The notes under the pieces: generated by a model
The model's input: the letters and a program-made list of their open reading frames with translations, nothing else
What the model was told of the DNA's origin: nothing
Database searches by the model: none
Part shown: positions 9,002 through 17,268 of the stretch, piece after piece
How the letters are laid out: each line of letters opens with the position of its first letter
Numbering within the stretch: the stretch's first letter is position 1
Source of the DNA: Novosphingobium sp. 18050
Lineage (GTDB): Bacteria; Pseudomonadota; Alphaproteobacteria; Sphingomonadales; Sphingomonadaceae
Direction of reading: 5' to 3'
Assembly: GCF_902706195.1 (NCBI RefSeq)
Contig: NZ_CACSJO010000001.1
Span: forward strand, 186,001 to 250,000
DNA length: 64,000 nucleotides
Translations under genes and position numbers: made by a program

Positions 9002-9106
9002 GCGGCCCCTTAGCGACTCGAGGTCACGTTGGCAAAACCCTTGAGGCAGCATGAACCGGACGCCCCGTCTCGCGGCGGGACGCCCAAATGGTTCAGAATG
9101 GCTGGA

Positions 9107-10234
9107 TCAGTCTACGTCCTCGACGTCGACCTTCTCACCGGTGACCCGCTGCGAGAGCGCAGCGGCCATGAACGGATCGAGTTCGCCGTCGAGCACATCG
9201 TCCGGCGCGGTCGAGACATAGCCCGTGCGCAGGTCCTTCACCTGCTGATAGGGCTGCAGCACGTAGGAGCGGATCTGGTGGCCCCAGCCGATGTCGCTCT
9301 TGCTGGCATGCTCGGCGCTAGCGGCTTCCTCGCGGCGGCGCATCTCGGCCTCGAACATGCGCGCCTTGAGCATGCCCATGGCGATTTCGCGGTTCTTGTG
9401 CTGAGAACGGTCGATCTGGCTGGCGACGATGATGCCGGACGGCTGGTGGGTGATACGCACCGCCGAATCGGTGGTGTTGACGTGCTGCCCGCCCGCTCCC
9501 GAAGCGCGGTACGTATCGATCTTCAGGTCCGACGGGTTGATGTCGATCTCGAAAGTATCGTCGATCACCGGGTAGACCCACACCGACGAGAAGCTGGTGT
9601 GGCGCCGCGCCGCGCTGTCATACGGGCTGATGCGGACCAGGCGGTGGACACCGCTTTCGGTCTTGGCATAGCCATAGGCATTCTCGCCCTTGATGAGCAG
9701 CGTGCAGCTCTTGATGCCGGCGGATTCGCCTGAATGGTAGTCGACCAGTTCGACCTTGTAGCCCCGGCGTTCCGCCCAGCGGGTGTACATGCGCTGGAGG
9801 ATTTCGGCCCAGTCCTGGCTTTCCGTACCGCCCGCGCCCGCATGGACTTCGAGGTAGGTATCGTTGCTGTCCGCTTCGCCGCCGAGCAGCGCCTGAATCT
9901 TGTCGGCATCGGCGCGGTCGGCCAGCGCAGAAAGCGTGGCGAGGCCTTCCTTGATGGTGTCCTCGTCGCCTTCCATCTCGCCAAGTTCGACGAATTCGGC
10001 GGCGTCGGCCATCTCGGCGCTGATCTCGTTGACGGTCCCGATCGAGGCCTCCAACCGGCGGCGCTCCTTCATGACCGCCTCGGCCTCCTTGGGCTTGTCC
10101 CAGAGAGTCGGATCCTCGACGCGTGCGTTCAGCTCGTCGAACCGGCGCAGGGCGCGGTCCCAGTCGAGGAACTTGCGGACCAGCGCGAGGGCCTTCTCGA
10201 TACGCGCTATGTGGGCCTGCCCTTCGGCACGCAT
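9107..10234 (-). CDS. prfB: Peptide chain release factor 2
   Basis: Recognises UGA and UAA and triggers peptide release on the ribosome. The 375-residue protein has the catalytic GGQ at 248-250 ('SGAGGQHVN'). The stop-codon recognition tripeptide, usually SPF in E. coli RF2, reads SPY at 203-205 ('RISPYDSAARRHTSF'). The frame is continuous from ATG 10234, with GGAGAAT upstream, so there is no programmed +1 frameshift as found in E. coli prfB. Confidence 0.96.
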   Translation of the reverse strand: MRAEGQAHIARIEKALALVRKFLDWDRALRRFDELNARVEDPTLWDKPKEAEAVMKERRRLEASIGTVNEISAEMADAAEFVELGEMEGDEDTIKEGLATLSALADRADADKIQALLGGEADSNDTYLEVHAGAGGTESQDWAEILQRMYTRWAERRGYKVELVDYHSGESAGIKSCTLLIKGENAYGYAKTESGVHRLVRISPYDSAARRHTSFSSVWVYPVIDDTFEIDINPSDLKIDTYRASGAGGQHVNTTDSAVRITHQPSGIIVASQIDRSQHKNREIAMGMLKARMFEAEMRRREEAASAEHASKSDIGWGHQIRSYVLQPYQQVKDLRTGYVSTAPDDVLDGELDPFMAAALSQRVTGEKVDVEDVD

Positions 10235-10293
10235 GGGGAATTCTCCAACGAAACTGCTACGCCGTGCGCATAACGCGGAAGCGGCGTATGTAA

Positions 10294-10317
10294 AGCGCGC
10301 GGAGATATCCGCGCGCT
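10294..10317. repeat. 10-bp perfect inverted repeat between the peroxiredoxin gene and prfB
   Basis: AGCGCGCGGA and TCCGCGCGCT separated by GATA. It lies between the stop of the peroxiredoxin gene and the prfB start, both on minus. On the minus strand it is followed by TTTA only, so it is at best a weak terminator; a regulator site or mRNA hairpin ahead of prfB is equally possible. Confidence 0.5.
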
Positions 10318-10443
10318 GGAAGGCGGCGCTATTACCCGGTGATGGGGGTGATGTTCAAGCGCGCAAGTGAGCGGGAACGATTACGCCGTCCCCGACGCCC
10401 CGGTCTGCGCCATGGCAAACATATCCGGGGCGGGAGAAGCTTG

Positions 10444-10986
10444 TTACTTCCTGAGCTTTTGTACCGCTTCGAGTGTAAGCTTGACGTGATCGCGGTAGTC
10501 GAGTTCGGAATGGACCATGGTGATCCGCCCGTCCCGGGCGATGACGTAGCTGGTGCGGTCGGTCATCCCGGCCGGAGCACCGTCGCGCTTGAGGGCGACG
10601 TCGTAGTCCTTGATGATTTTGGGCGTCGCGATGGCAACCGCGAACTTGTCGCGGCAGGCCTCGGTCGAGAATTTCTGAAGGGTCGGCAGATCATCCGCCG
10701 ACATGCCCACGACCGACGCACCGGCCTTGGCGAAATCGTCCGAAGCCTCGGCGAAGGCGTGAGCCTCCAGCGTGCAGCCCTGCGTAAATGCCTTCGGGTA
10801 GAAATAGAGCACGACCGGCCCGCGCTTGAGCGCCTGCTTCAGGTCGAAGCCCATGACCTTGCCGCCCTTCGCCCCCTTGGTGACGAATTCCGGGGCCTTC
10901 GCGCCAACCGGCAGACTGGCACTGGCGATACCGGGCGCGAGCATGAGAGTCGCAGCGGCGAGCGGGGCAAGGAAGGTCTTGAGCAT
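10444..10986 (-). CDS. Exported peroxiredoxin (AhpC-TSA / BCP-like)
   Basis: Thiol peroxidase that reduces hydrogen or organic peroxides. The 180-residue protein has a signal peptide ('MLKTFLAPLAAATLM...IASAS'), which points to the periplasm. The peroxidatic cysteine is Cys71 in 'FYPKAFTQGCTLEA', where Thr68 and Cys71 form the TxxC active site. A second cysteine in 'STEACRDKF' could resolve the disulfide. A longer frame to 11205 exists, but its first 73 residues are antisense-like. It sits 50 bp after the lipoyl-domain gene and may be cotranscribed with it. Confidence 0.85.
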   Translation of the reverse strand: MLKTFLAPLAAATLMLAPGIASASLPVGAKAPEFVTKGAKGGKVMGFDLKQALKRGPVVLYFYPKAFTQGCTLEAHAFAEASDDFAKAGASVVGMSADDLPTLQKFSTEACRDKFAVAIATPKIIKDYDVALKRDGAPAGMTDRTSYVIARDGRITMVHSELDYRDHVKLTLEAVQKLRK

Positions 10987-11036
10987 TTGCGCAATCTGGC
11001 TGGACAGCGCGGCGCTGTCCAGCCGAATGAGCAGGA

Positions 11037-11267
11037 TCACTCGATGTAACCGAGCACCGTGCCGACTTCGTAAGTTTCGCCGACCTGGCCGACGATCTTG
11101 AGCGTGCCCGTTGCAGGCGCCTCTACCTCGTTGGTCGACTTGTCTGCTTCGAGGGAGAACAGCGGCTGCCCCTCGCTCACCGAGTCGCCGTCCTTGGCGA
11201 GCCATTCGGCGACCTGGCCCTCCTGCATGGAGAAACCGATTTTCGGGAGCAGGATTTCAACGGCCAT
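11037..11267 (-). CDS. Free-standing lipoyl-domain protein
   Basis: 76 residues that form exactly one biotinyl/lipoyl hammerhead domain and nothing else. The N-terminal strand is 'VEILLPKIGFSMQEG', as in E2 dehydrogenase subunits. The modified lysine lies in the hairpin 'LEADKSTNEVEAP', which fits lipoyl (DKS/A) rather than biotinyl (MKM). No E1, E2 catalytic core or E3 gene is adjacent. It lies 234 bp downstream of the LuxC-like gene and 50 bp before the peroxiredoxin, all on minus. GGAGG is present, but 12 bp from the ATG. Role unknown; a swinging-arm carrier is inference. Confidence 0.82.
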   Translation of the reverse strand: MAVEILLPKIGFSMQEGQVAEWLAKDGDSVSEGQPLFSLEADKSTNEVEAPATGTLKIVGQVGETYEVGTVLGYIE

Positions 11268-11501
11268 GGTACTGGTGATCCTCCGGGATATTTCTCAAAC
11301 GGCCCGCACGTTCTGTTCCGCACGCGACCGGGCATTTGCACGATGGGTAGCGCACTGGCCGGGGCAGGCAAGCACCCCGCCTGCCCGTGGATCGACAATC
11401 CGTGTCGGCGATGTTGGCATGGCCGGTATGAAGCTTCGGCAGGCCCGGCCGGATCGGAGGGGCGCCCCCTCCCCCGGTCATGCTGAGGCTGCCGAAGGCC
11501 C

Positions 11502-12938
11502 TCACGCCTGAGCCATTGAAGTATCCCCTCGTCCGTCCTCATGCGCCATCCAGTGGACGAAGCGGTGCAGCGGGTACATCGCATCGTGGGGATTGCCGAT
11601 GGTCGATGGCCCCGCCTCGCCGATATGGACGATGCGCTGGGCGCCGCCCGCTGCCAGCCGGTCGCGGTAGTCCGCCATGCGATCAAAGGGATAGAAGCCC
11701 ACCGTCTGGGTCGCCACGTTGATCCACTTCACCGCATCGTCGAGGTTATCAACCCGCACCACGTTGGCGGTCTTGTTGATCGGATGGAAGTCCACCGGCT
11801 CGTCGGAGCGTACCACGAGGCCCTTGCCATCGGTCTTGCCCCAGACGCCGAATTCGTCATCCATCATGCTCATCATCTCGACCGCCTCGCGCATGTCGAT
11901 GTCGAGCGGGCGGACATCGCCGCTCTCGGCCGCGCGGCGGGCGATGTGGTACTGCAGGCGCTCGCAGAAGCGGTCGACCTGGGCCTCGTCGCCTTCCACG
12001 AACTGGAAGCGACTGGCCACGCAGGCTTCCTGGTTGAGGGTCATCACGTCGGCCGAGCACAAGTCCGCCACGCGCTCGATGGTTGCCTCATCGACCAGCG
12101 CCTCGCGGCCGATCATCGAGATCGAGGTCTTGGGATCGAACGAGACCAACTGGAAACCGGGGCCTAGGTACTTGATGACGTTGTTGATCGCATCGCCGCC
12201 GCCCCATGCGACGATCTTGTCGAAATACTGCGGGCGGTAGAGCACCCGCTCGGTCGCATCATCGCCGCCGCGCCAGTAGACCGCCGACATCGAGCGCACG
12301 ATCGGGTGGTTCGGGTCCATATCTGCCATGGTGCGCAGGATGGCGACCATGGTGAAGGGATCGGCGCTGCTCATCTTGAACAGATTGACTGCCTTCACCA
12401 TCGCCCCTTGCGCCACGGACTTCACCGCGACGCCGGGCGAGTTACCGGGCAGGACGTGGATAAGGCGCGGCGCGAAGGCGCGCACGAAGCTGCGACGGCC
12501 GGTGAAGTCCTCCTTGGGCACCCATTCGTCGAGCGCGCGGGGATCGGGGAAGTTCTGCGCCACCTCGGCCATGAGCACGCGCTTGTCGAGATAGGCTGCC
12601 GCGTGGCGGGCGGTATTCTCGACGACGGCGCGGGGCAGGATGTGGGTGCGGCACATCCGCTCGATGCATTCCTGCATATGGTCGTTGTCAGGGGCGACCA
12701 GCCGCTGACCGGTCTCGACGAGAAAGTCGATGATCTCGGCAAGCGGCACGTTGAGCAGCGGCGGCACTTCGGTGCGCGGCGGCACCGCTCGGTCGAAGGG
12801 TATCCTCGGCGTGGCGAAGGTCACACCAAGGTCGCGCGAGGTCTGTATGATGTCGGTGCCGTGCAGCACCTCGCCGCGGAGGAAGAACGGAGCCGAGACT
12901 AGGTCATCGGCGGGCTTCGCCTGGGTGATTTCGTTCAT
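11502..12938 (-). CDS. LuxC-like acyl-CoA/acyl-enzyme reductase
   Basis: Member of the LuxC acyl-CoA reductase family, an aldehyde-dehydrogenase relative that reduces an activated fatty acid to aldehyde with NADPH. The 478 residues contain 'VLPGNSPGVAVKSVAQGAMVKA' (nucleotide-binding region), 'IVAWGGGDAINNV' and the likely nucleophile Cys306 in 'NQEACVASR', the position of the acyl-accepting cysteine in LuxC. Its ATG overlaps the stop of the LuxE-like gene (ATGA, 12935-12938). No luxAB or luxD is present, so this is not bioluminescence. Substrate chain is unknown. Confidence 0.85.
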   Translation of the reverse strand: MNEITQAKPADDLVSAPFFLRGEVLHGTDIIQTSRDLGVTFATPRIPFDRAVPPRTEVPPLLNVPLAEIIDFLVETGQRLVAPDNDHMQECIERMCRTHILPRAVVENTARHAAAYLDKRVLMAEVAQNFPDPRALDEWVPKEDFTGRRSFVRAFAPRLIHVLPGNSPGVAVKSVAQGAMVKAVNLFKMSSADPFTMVAILRTMADMDPNHPIVRSMSAVYWRGGDDATERVLYRPQYFDKIVAWGGGDAINNVIKYLGPGFQLVSFDPKTSISMIGREALVDEATIERVADLCSADVMTLNQEACVASRFQFVEGDEAQVDRFCERLQYHIARRAAESGDVRPLDIDMREAVEMMSMMDDEFGVWGKTDGKGLVVRSDEPVDFHPINKTANVVRVDNLDDAVKWINVATQTVGFYPFDRMADYRDRLAAGGAQRIVHIGEAGPSTIGNPHDAMYPLHRFVHWMAHEDGRGDTSMAQA

Positions 12939-14284
12939 GCCACACCTCGTACATAAGCGTCGACAGTGCCCGCACAGCCGATCTTGTCGTCGCCTTCCAG
13001 GTCCGCATAGCGGGCGATGTTATCGCGGATCGAAGGTCCATGGTTGCCGCAGGCGCAAGGACCGTAATCGAGGCTGATCCTGTCGCCGGTAATCACCCCG
13101 CCCCAGCGTCCGTCGAGCGAGAGATCGAAAAACGCAGCGCGGCCTTCCATCTCGCCGGCGGTGTGATCCAGCGCCGCATCGCCGGACTTGTCGAGCAGGA
13201 TCGGCACGATCCACGGCGGCACGTGATAGCGCCCGCCCTCACGGCACTTGGGCATGCCGGAGTTCAGTTCCTGCATCGAATAGTTCTGGAAATGCCGGTC
13301 CGCCGGAATGTTGAACGTGTCGAACACGTAATCCTGATAATCGGCGGGAAGCTGGGCCCGCTTGAGCCCGCCCCCGACATAGATGGAGTTGTCGGGATCG
13401 AAATCCTCGCGCCCGTACCCGGCATCGCGCACTGCCTTGGCCACAGCCCACAAGCCGCTCCACAGGCCCGAAAGCTGGAGCTTGCGGTGACGGTTCTCGA
13501 TGATGAACTGCGCGGTCGCGGGGATCGCGTCCGCGACAGCCTTACCGCGCTGCGCCGAGGTTTCCTCGAAAGCGGCGATCTCGTCCGGCCGGGCAGTACC
13601 TTCGGCGATCTTCTTGCGCATGACCACCATCGAGGTCAGCGAGCCGACCGTGATCGGCGGCACCGGGTAGTTCCAGCGCGGCCACTCGGGATTGGCGAAA
13701 GCGTCGTACTGCGCTTTTGCGATCGTCGCATTCTTGGGCACCGTGGCGACCGGCGCGCAGCCGACGATCAGACGGTCCCGCGCAGCCGCCACGCCCGAAC
13801 CCCAGGAGAACACGTTGACGGTGTCGATCTTCGACCAGTCCATGTCCTTCTGCGAGGCGATCAGCATGGCGGACTTGCCCGTCGTCCCGCTGGAGCACGA
13901 GATGAAATAGCCTTTTTCAGCCAGCCGCGCGATCCAGTCGTCGATACCCTCTATCCCCTCGAGCGACACGCCCTCTATCGGATGGGGCGAGACCGTGCCC
14001 AGCCACTTGGTCAGGCGGTCCCAGCGCTCATCCATGAGGTAGCTTTCGGGGTAGGACTTGTAGGCGGTGTGCGGGAACAGGATCGACACCATGTCGGCGA
14101 TCTTTGCGATTTTCTCCAGTCCGGCATCCCTGGCGCGCAGGCCAAGCAGCTTGATGCTGCCGCGGCGTTCCTGAAACCGCTCGTCCAGTGCAGCCACCTG
14201 CGTCTCGCGCAGTTCGTCGGCAGAGAACGAGAAACGTTCGGGATCGGCCACCAGGGCCATGAGTTTTTCGGCAGCAGCGCCCAT
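12935..14284 (-). CDS. LuxE-like acyl-protein synthetase
   Basis: ANL-superfamily enzyme related to LuxE and phenylacetate-CoA ligases, predicted to activate a carboxylic acid to acyl-AMP and pass it on. The 449 residues contain the P-loop-like 'SCSSGTTGKS' (129-138). The C-terminal part carries 'SLDGRWGGVITGDRISLDYGPCACGNHGP' and Cys residues that could accept the acyl group, as in LuxE. First gene of the minus-strand run luxE-luxC, with GGAGAGGA upstream. It is divergent from the tetR gene, 140 bp away. Confidence 0.83.
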   Translation of the reverse strand: MGAAAEKLMALVADPERFSFSADELRETQVAALDERFQERRGSIKLLGLRARDAGLEKIAKIADMVSILFPHTAYKSYPESYLMDERWDRLTKWLGTVSPHPIEGVSLEGIEGIDDWIARLAEKGYFISCSSGTTGKSAMLIASQKDMDWSKIDTVNVFSWGSGVAAARDRLIVGCAPVATVPKNATIAKAQYDAFANPEWPRWNYPVPPITVGSLTSMVVMRKKIAEGTARPDEIAAFEETSAQRGKAVADAIPATAQFIIENRHRKLQLSGLWSGLWAVAKAVRDAGYGREDFDPDNSIYVGGGLKRAQLPADYQDYVFDTFNIPADRHFQNYSMQELNSGMPKCREGGRYHVPPWIVPILLDKSGDAALDHTAGEMEGRAAFFDLSLDGRWGGVITGDRISLDYGPCACGNHGPSIRDNIARYADLEGDDKIGCAGTVDAYVRGVA

Positions 14285-14320
14285 CGGCTCGTATCCTCTC
14301 CAGGAGGCCGCGTTCGCCTG

Positions 14321-14332
14321 CCAGTCTACTGG
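14321..14332. promoter_or_regulatory. Candidate operator between the luxE-like and tetR genes
   Basis: CCAGT-CT-ACTGG, a 5+5 inverted repeat that extends imperfectly to CTG/ACAG on either side. It sits 37 bp upstream of the luxE-like start and about 90 bp before tetR. Position suits a TetR-family site in a divergent promoter; no experimental consensus is invoked. Confidence 0.35.
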
Positions 14333-14424
14333 ACAGTTCGGCGCGACTCGATTAATAACACCTTATGCGTATCATTATTCACGAGAGGCTTGGCGGCGCA
14401 AGCCAAATCGTTTCCACTGGGGCG

Positions 14425-15063
14425 ATGCTCGACGAATCTCCCATCCGTGCCGGACGGCCCACCCGCCAGCAGGCACAGGCCCGTCAGGTCGCCCTGCTCG
14501 AAACCGCACTCGAACACTTTCTGGACAAGGGATACGAAGGCGCCACCATCGAGGCCATCGCCGCCGACGTGAACATGACCAAGCGCACCGTCTACGCGCG
14601 CTTTCCCGACAAGACCGCCCTTTTCCGCGCAGCCATCCGCCACGGCACCGAAGCCCGCGCCGTAACGCCGGAAGTGATCGCGGCAACGCGCGGGGACAAT
14701 CTGGAAGAAACGCTGGTCGCCATAGCGATGCTGCGCATAGGCCTTGTGGCCGAGACCTCCGGCGCGAAGCTGCAGCGGATCATCAACACCGAATCCTACC
14801 GCTTCCCAGACATCTTCCAGACTTATTACGACATCGCCGCCCTGCCGACGGTGCGTTTCCTGTCGGAAATACTTGTCGAGGAGACGCGCGCGGGACGCCT
14901 TGCCATCGACGACCCGCTACTTGCGGCCAACGTGTTCATGAGCATGGTGGTCAGCGGCCCGGTACGCTTCATCCTCTCCGGCAATTCGCTCGGACGCGAG
15001 GATATCGACCGGCGGGTGCGCTTTGCGATAGACCTGTTCCTGAAGGGCGCCGAGCCAAGATAA
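14425..15063 (+). CDS. TetR/AcrR family transcriptional regulator
   Basis: 212 residues from ATG 14425 (GGGG just upstream); an in-frame ATG at 14365 would add 20 residues but has no ribosome site. N-terminal HTH: 'ALEHFLDKGYEGATIEAIAADVNMTKRTVYARFPDKTALFRAAI', the classic TetR signature. The rest is a helical ligand/dimer domain with a C-terminal 'AefR-like' flavour. It is divergent from luxE-luxC and 65 bp upstream of an SDR gene, so it probably controls one or both. Ligand unknown, perhaps an acyl compound (inference). Confidence 0.88.
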   Translation: MLDESPIRAGRPTRQQAQARQVALLETALEHFLDKGYEGATIEAIAADVNMTKRTVYARFPDKTALFRAAIRHGTEARAVTPEVIAATRGDNLEETLVAIAMLRIGLVAETSGAKLQRIINTESYRFPDIFQTYYDIAALPTVRFLSEILVEETRAGRLAIDDPLLAANVFMSMVVSGPVRFILSGNSLGREDIDRRVRFAIDLFLKGAEPR

Positions 15064-15128
15064 CTCGCCATCGGGCGCGATCCGGCAAACGGACGCGCGA
15101 ATACACTGACAACCGGAGGATATCTGAA

Positions 15129-16016
15129 ATGACTGCTCCCGATTCGCATTCCCCCGTCCAGCGCTGCGTCGTCGTCACCGGCGCCAGTTCCGGCATCGGC
15201 AAGGCCAGCGCCGAGGCATTCGCCCGCATGGGTTGGCACGTCATCGGCACCGGACGCGATCCCGAACGGAGCGCGGCCGCCGAAGCCTCCCTGCGCGCCC
15301 TCGCCCCTCCCGGCGGACGCGTCGACTTCCTGCGCGGCGATTTTGCCGAGATGGCCGACGTGCGCCGCGTCGCCGCAGAGATCGCCCAACTGACGGACCG
15401 GGTTCACGTCCTCGTCAACAACGCAGGCGGCTTGCGCGATGGCCTTTATACTTCGTCCGAGGGGCTGGAGTGGACTTTTGCCGCCAACCACCTCGCACCG
15501 TTCCTGCTCACGCGCGAACTCATGCCGTTGCTGGAACGGGCGAGCGAGACTTCCGCGCCGGGCACAGTGCGCGTGATCGCCGTTTCATCCCTCGGGCACA
15601 TGCAGTGTTCCGCAATGCACTGGGATGATCTGATGATGCGCGATGACTTCGCCGCCGGCCCGGCCTATTGCCAGGCCAAGCTGGCCAACCTGCTGTTCAC
15701 GCGAGAACTCAACCGCAGGGTGGAAGGGCGCGGGATCGTTGCCCAGGCGATGCATCCGGGCAAAGTCGGGTCCAATTTCTCCAGCCACGGCGAAGCCTCG
15801 CTGCAGGCCTACATGGCAACGCAGAACCTCATCACGCCCGAGCAGCCCGCCCGCACGATCGTGTGGCTGGCAACCGCACCCGATGCGGGGAAACACGGTG
15901 GGCGCTATTTCTACGACCTCGCGGAAGAAGAAGCCGCCCCGCAGGCGCTGGACGACGAGGCCGCGGCACGGCTCTGGCGCGAAAGCGAACGGATGCTTGA
16001 AAGCGTCGACGCCTGA
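15129..16016 (+). CDS. Short-chain dehydrogenase/reductase
   Basis: NAD(P)-dependent oxidoreductase, 295 residues. Cofactor motif 'TGASSGIGKASAEAF' (TGxxxGIG) is near residue 18, 'NNAGG' near 98, and the active-site serine region 'IAVSSLGH'. The catalytic Tyr/Lys pair is 'YCQAKLANLLF' (YxxxK). It resembles the retinol-dehydrogenase/WWOX-like subgroup. A perfect GGAGG sits about 10 bp before ATG 15129, so the long upstream frame is ignored. Placement behind tetR and opposite luxE-luxC suggests it may act on the same aldehyde or alcohol; this is inference. Confidence 0.87.
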   Translation: MTAPDSHSPVQRCVVVTGASSGIGKASAEAFARMGWHVIGTGRDPERSAAAEASLRALAPPGGRVDFLRGDFAEMADVRRVAAEIAQLTDRVHVLVNNAGGLRDGLYTSSEGLEWTFAANHLAPFLLTRELMPLLERASETSAPGTVRVIAVSSLGHMQCSAMHWDDLMMRDDFAAGPAYCQAKLANLLFTRELNRRVEGRGIVAQAMHPGKVGSNFSSHGEASLQAYMATQNLITPEQPARTIVWLATAPDAGKHGGRYFYDLAEEEAAPQALDDEAAARLWRESERMLESVDA

Positions 16017-16331
16017 GTAAACTTCGCCCCGCGCCCGTTCCTTGACGGAGCGGGTCACGGGGCGACAGGTGCGACCCACGAAGGGCTATTGCCGCAAGTC
16101 TGCGCGAGAAAAGCGAGGGAAACCTCTCCGCGCCGTGACCGCTATACGCGGCGATCACTTGCGACAGCGGGAAAATAGGTTGCGTTAAATCGATTGCAAT
16201 TAGACTTTAGGATTAGAGGAAACCCCGGAGAGCACCGGCAGGCCGAGATCAACCGAGCCGCTTGCGCTTGACCGGCCGCCCTGGCAGCCGCACGGAAGCG
16301 GCGACATTCTTGATCTTGGGAACCTGCCTGC
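16017..16331. other. 315-bp intergenic region between the SDR and CitE-like genes
   Basis: No gene is supported. A long imperfect hairpin at 16025-16064 (CGCCCCG ... CGGGGCG, with an inner CCCGTTCC/GGAGCGGG pairing) sits right after the SDR stop and probably ends its transcript, although it lacks a T-tract. The AT-richer stretch 16180-16220 is where the promoter of the next gene would lie; no convincing -35/-10 pair was found. Confidence 0.5.
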
Positions 16332-17204
16332 ATGACCCCAGCCGACCGTCCCCGCCGCAGCGCGCTCTATCTGCCTGCCTCCAACGCCAAGGCCATTGCC
16401 AAGGCCCGCACCCTGCCCTGCGACGTGGTGATCCTCGACCTTGAGGACGCGGTTGCACCCGAATCCAAGGCAGAGGCGCGCGCCGCCGCCGTCGCTGCAA
16501 TCGAAGAAGGCGGCTTCGGCCACCGCGAGGTCGCTATCCGCGCCAATGGCATCGACACGGAATGGGGCGCCGCAGACCTTGCCGCCATCGCTGGCTCGAA
16601 AGCCGACGCGGTGCTGGTGCCCAAGGTCAACAGCCCGCAGGACATCGCCCGTTACGAAGTGGCGCTATCCGCAGCGCCTTCCTCGATGCAGCTCTGGGCG
16701 ATGATCGAGACCTGCGCGAGCGTGTTCGCGCTGGAGCCGATCGCGGCGATGGCCCATTCCAGCCGCCTGTCGCTGTGGATCATGGGGACCAACGACCTCG
16801 CCAAGGAAATGCGCGCTCAGTTGACACCGGAGCGCACGCCGTTCCTGCCGTTGCTGTCGATGGCGGTTGCTGCCGCGCGGGCCCACGGCATCGCGGTGCT
16901 CGACGGTGTTTGCAACGAGTTCCGCGATCTGGATCTCTTCTCCGCCGAAGCGCGGCAGGGGCTGCTGTTCGGCTTCGACGGCAAGAGCCTGATCCACCCG
17001 GCGCAGGTCGATCCGTGCAACACGATATTCTCGCCCGGAGAGGACGACCTCGCCTGGGCGCAGACCGTGATCGAGGCGTTCACCCTGCCCGAGAACCAGG
17101 GCAAGGGCGCGATCCGCGTCGATGGCAAGATGACCGAGCTGCTGCACCTCGAGCAGGCGAAGCGGCTTGTTTCCGTGGCGCAGAGGATCGCGGCGGCCGG
17201 TTAG
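16332..17204 (+). CDS. CitE-like CoA ester lyase (HpcH/HpaI family)
   Basis: TIM-barrel lyase of the citrate-lyase beta/malyl-CoA lyase superfamily that cleaves or hydrolyses 3-hydroxyacyl-CoA thioesters using Mg2+. 290 residues. N-terminal 'RRSALYLPASNAKAIAKA' is the CoA-binding start. Metal-binding acids are in 'VVILDLEDAVAP' and 'WAMIETCASV'. 'FGFDGKSLIHPAQVDPCN' is the family C-terminal signature. It stands alone, without citD/citF, so it is a stand-alone CitE homologue and not citrate lyase. Substrate unknown. Confidence 0.85.
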   Translation: MTPADRPRRSALYLPASNAKAIAKARTLPCDVVILDLEDAVAPESKAEARAAAVAAIEEGGFGHREVAIRANGIDTEWGAADLAAIAGSKADAVLVPKVNSPQDIARYEVALSAAPSSMQLWAMIETCASVFALEPIAAMAHSSRLSLWIMGTNDLAKEMRAQLTPERTPFLPLLSMAVAAARAHGIAVLDGVCNEFRDLDLFSAEARQGLLFGFDGKSLIHPAQVDPCNTIFSPGEDDLAWAQTVIEAFTLPENQGKGAIRVDGKMTELLHLEQAKRLVSVAQRIAAAG

Positions 17205-17268
17205 AAATGAAGCGGGGGGCCTCCACTGCACGGCCCTCCGCTTCCTTCAAATCAGACGAAACGCCCGC

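Noticed and set aside
10130-10234. Possible programmed +1 frameshift at the start of prfB
   Set aside because: The frame is continuous from ATG 10234 and no early UGA or slippery CUUUGA is present.
11502-14284. Bioluminescence (lux) operon
   Set aside because: Only C- and E-like genes; no luxA, luxB or luxD in the window.
14259-15128. Long upstream extension of the SDR frame
   Set aside because: It overlaps tetR out of frame; the SDR has GGAGG and an ATG at 15129.
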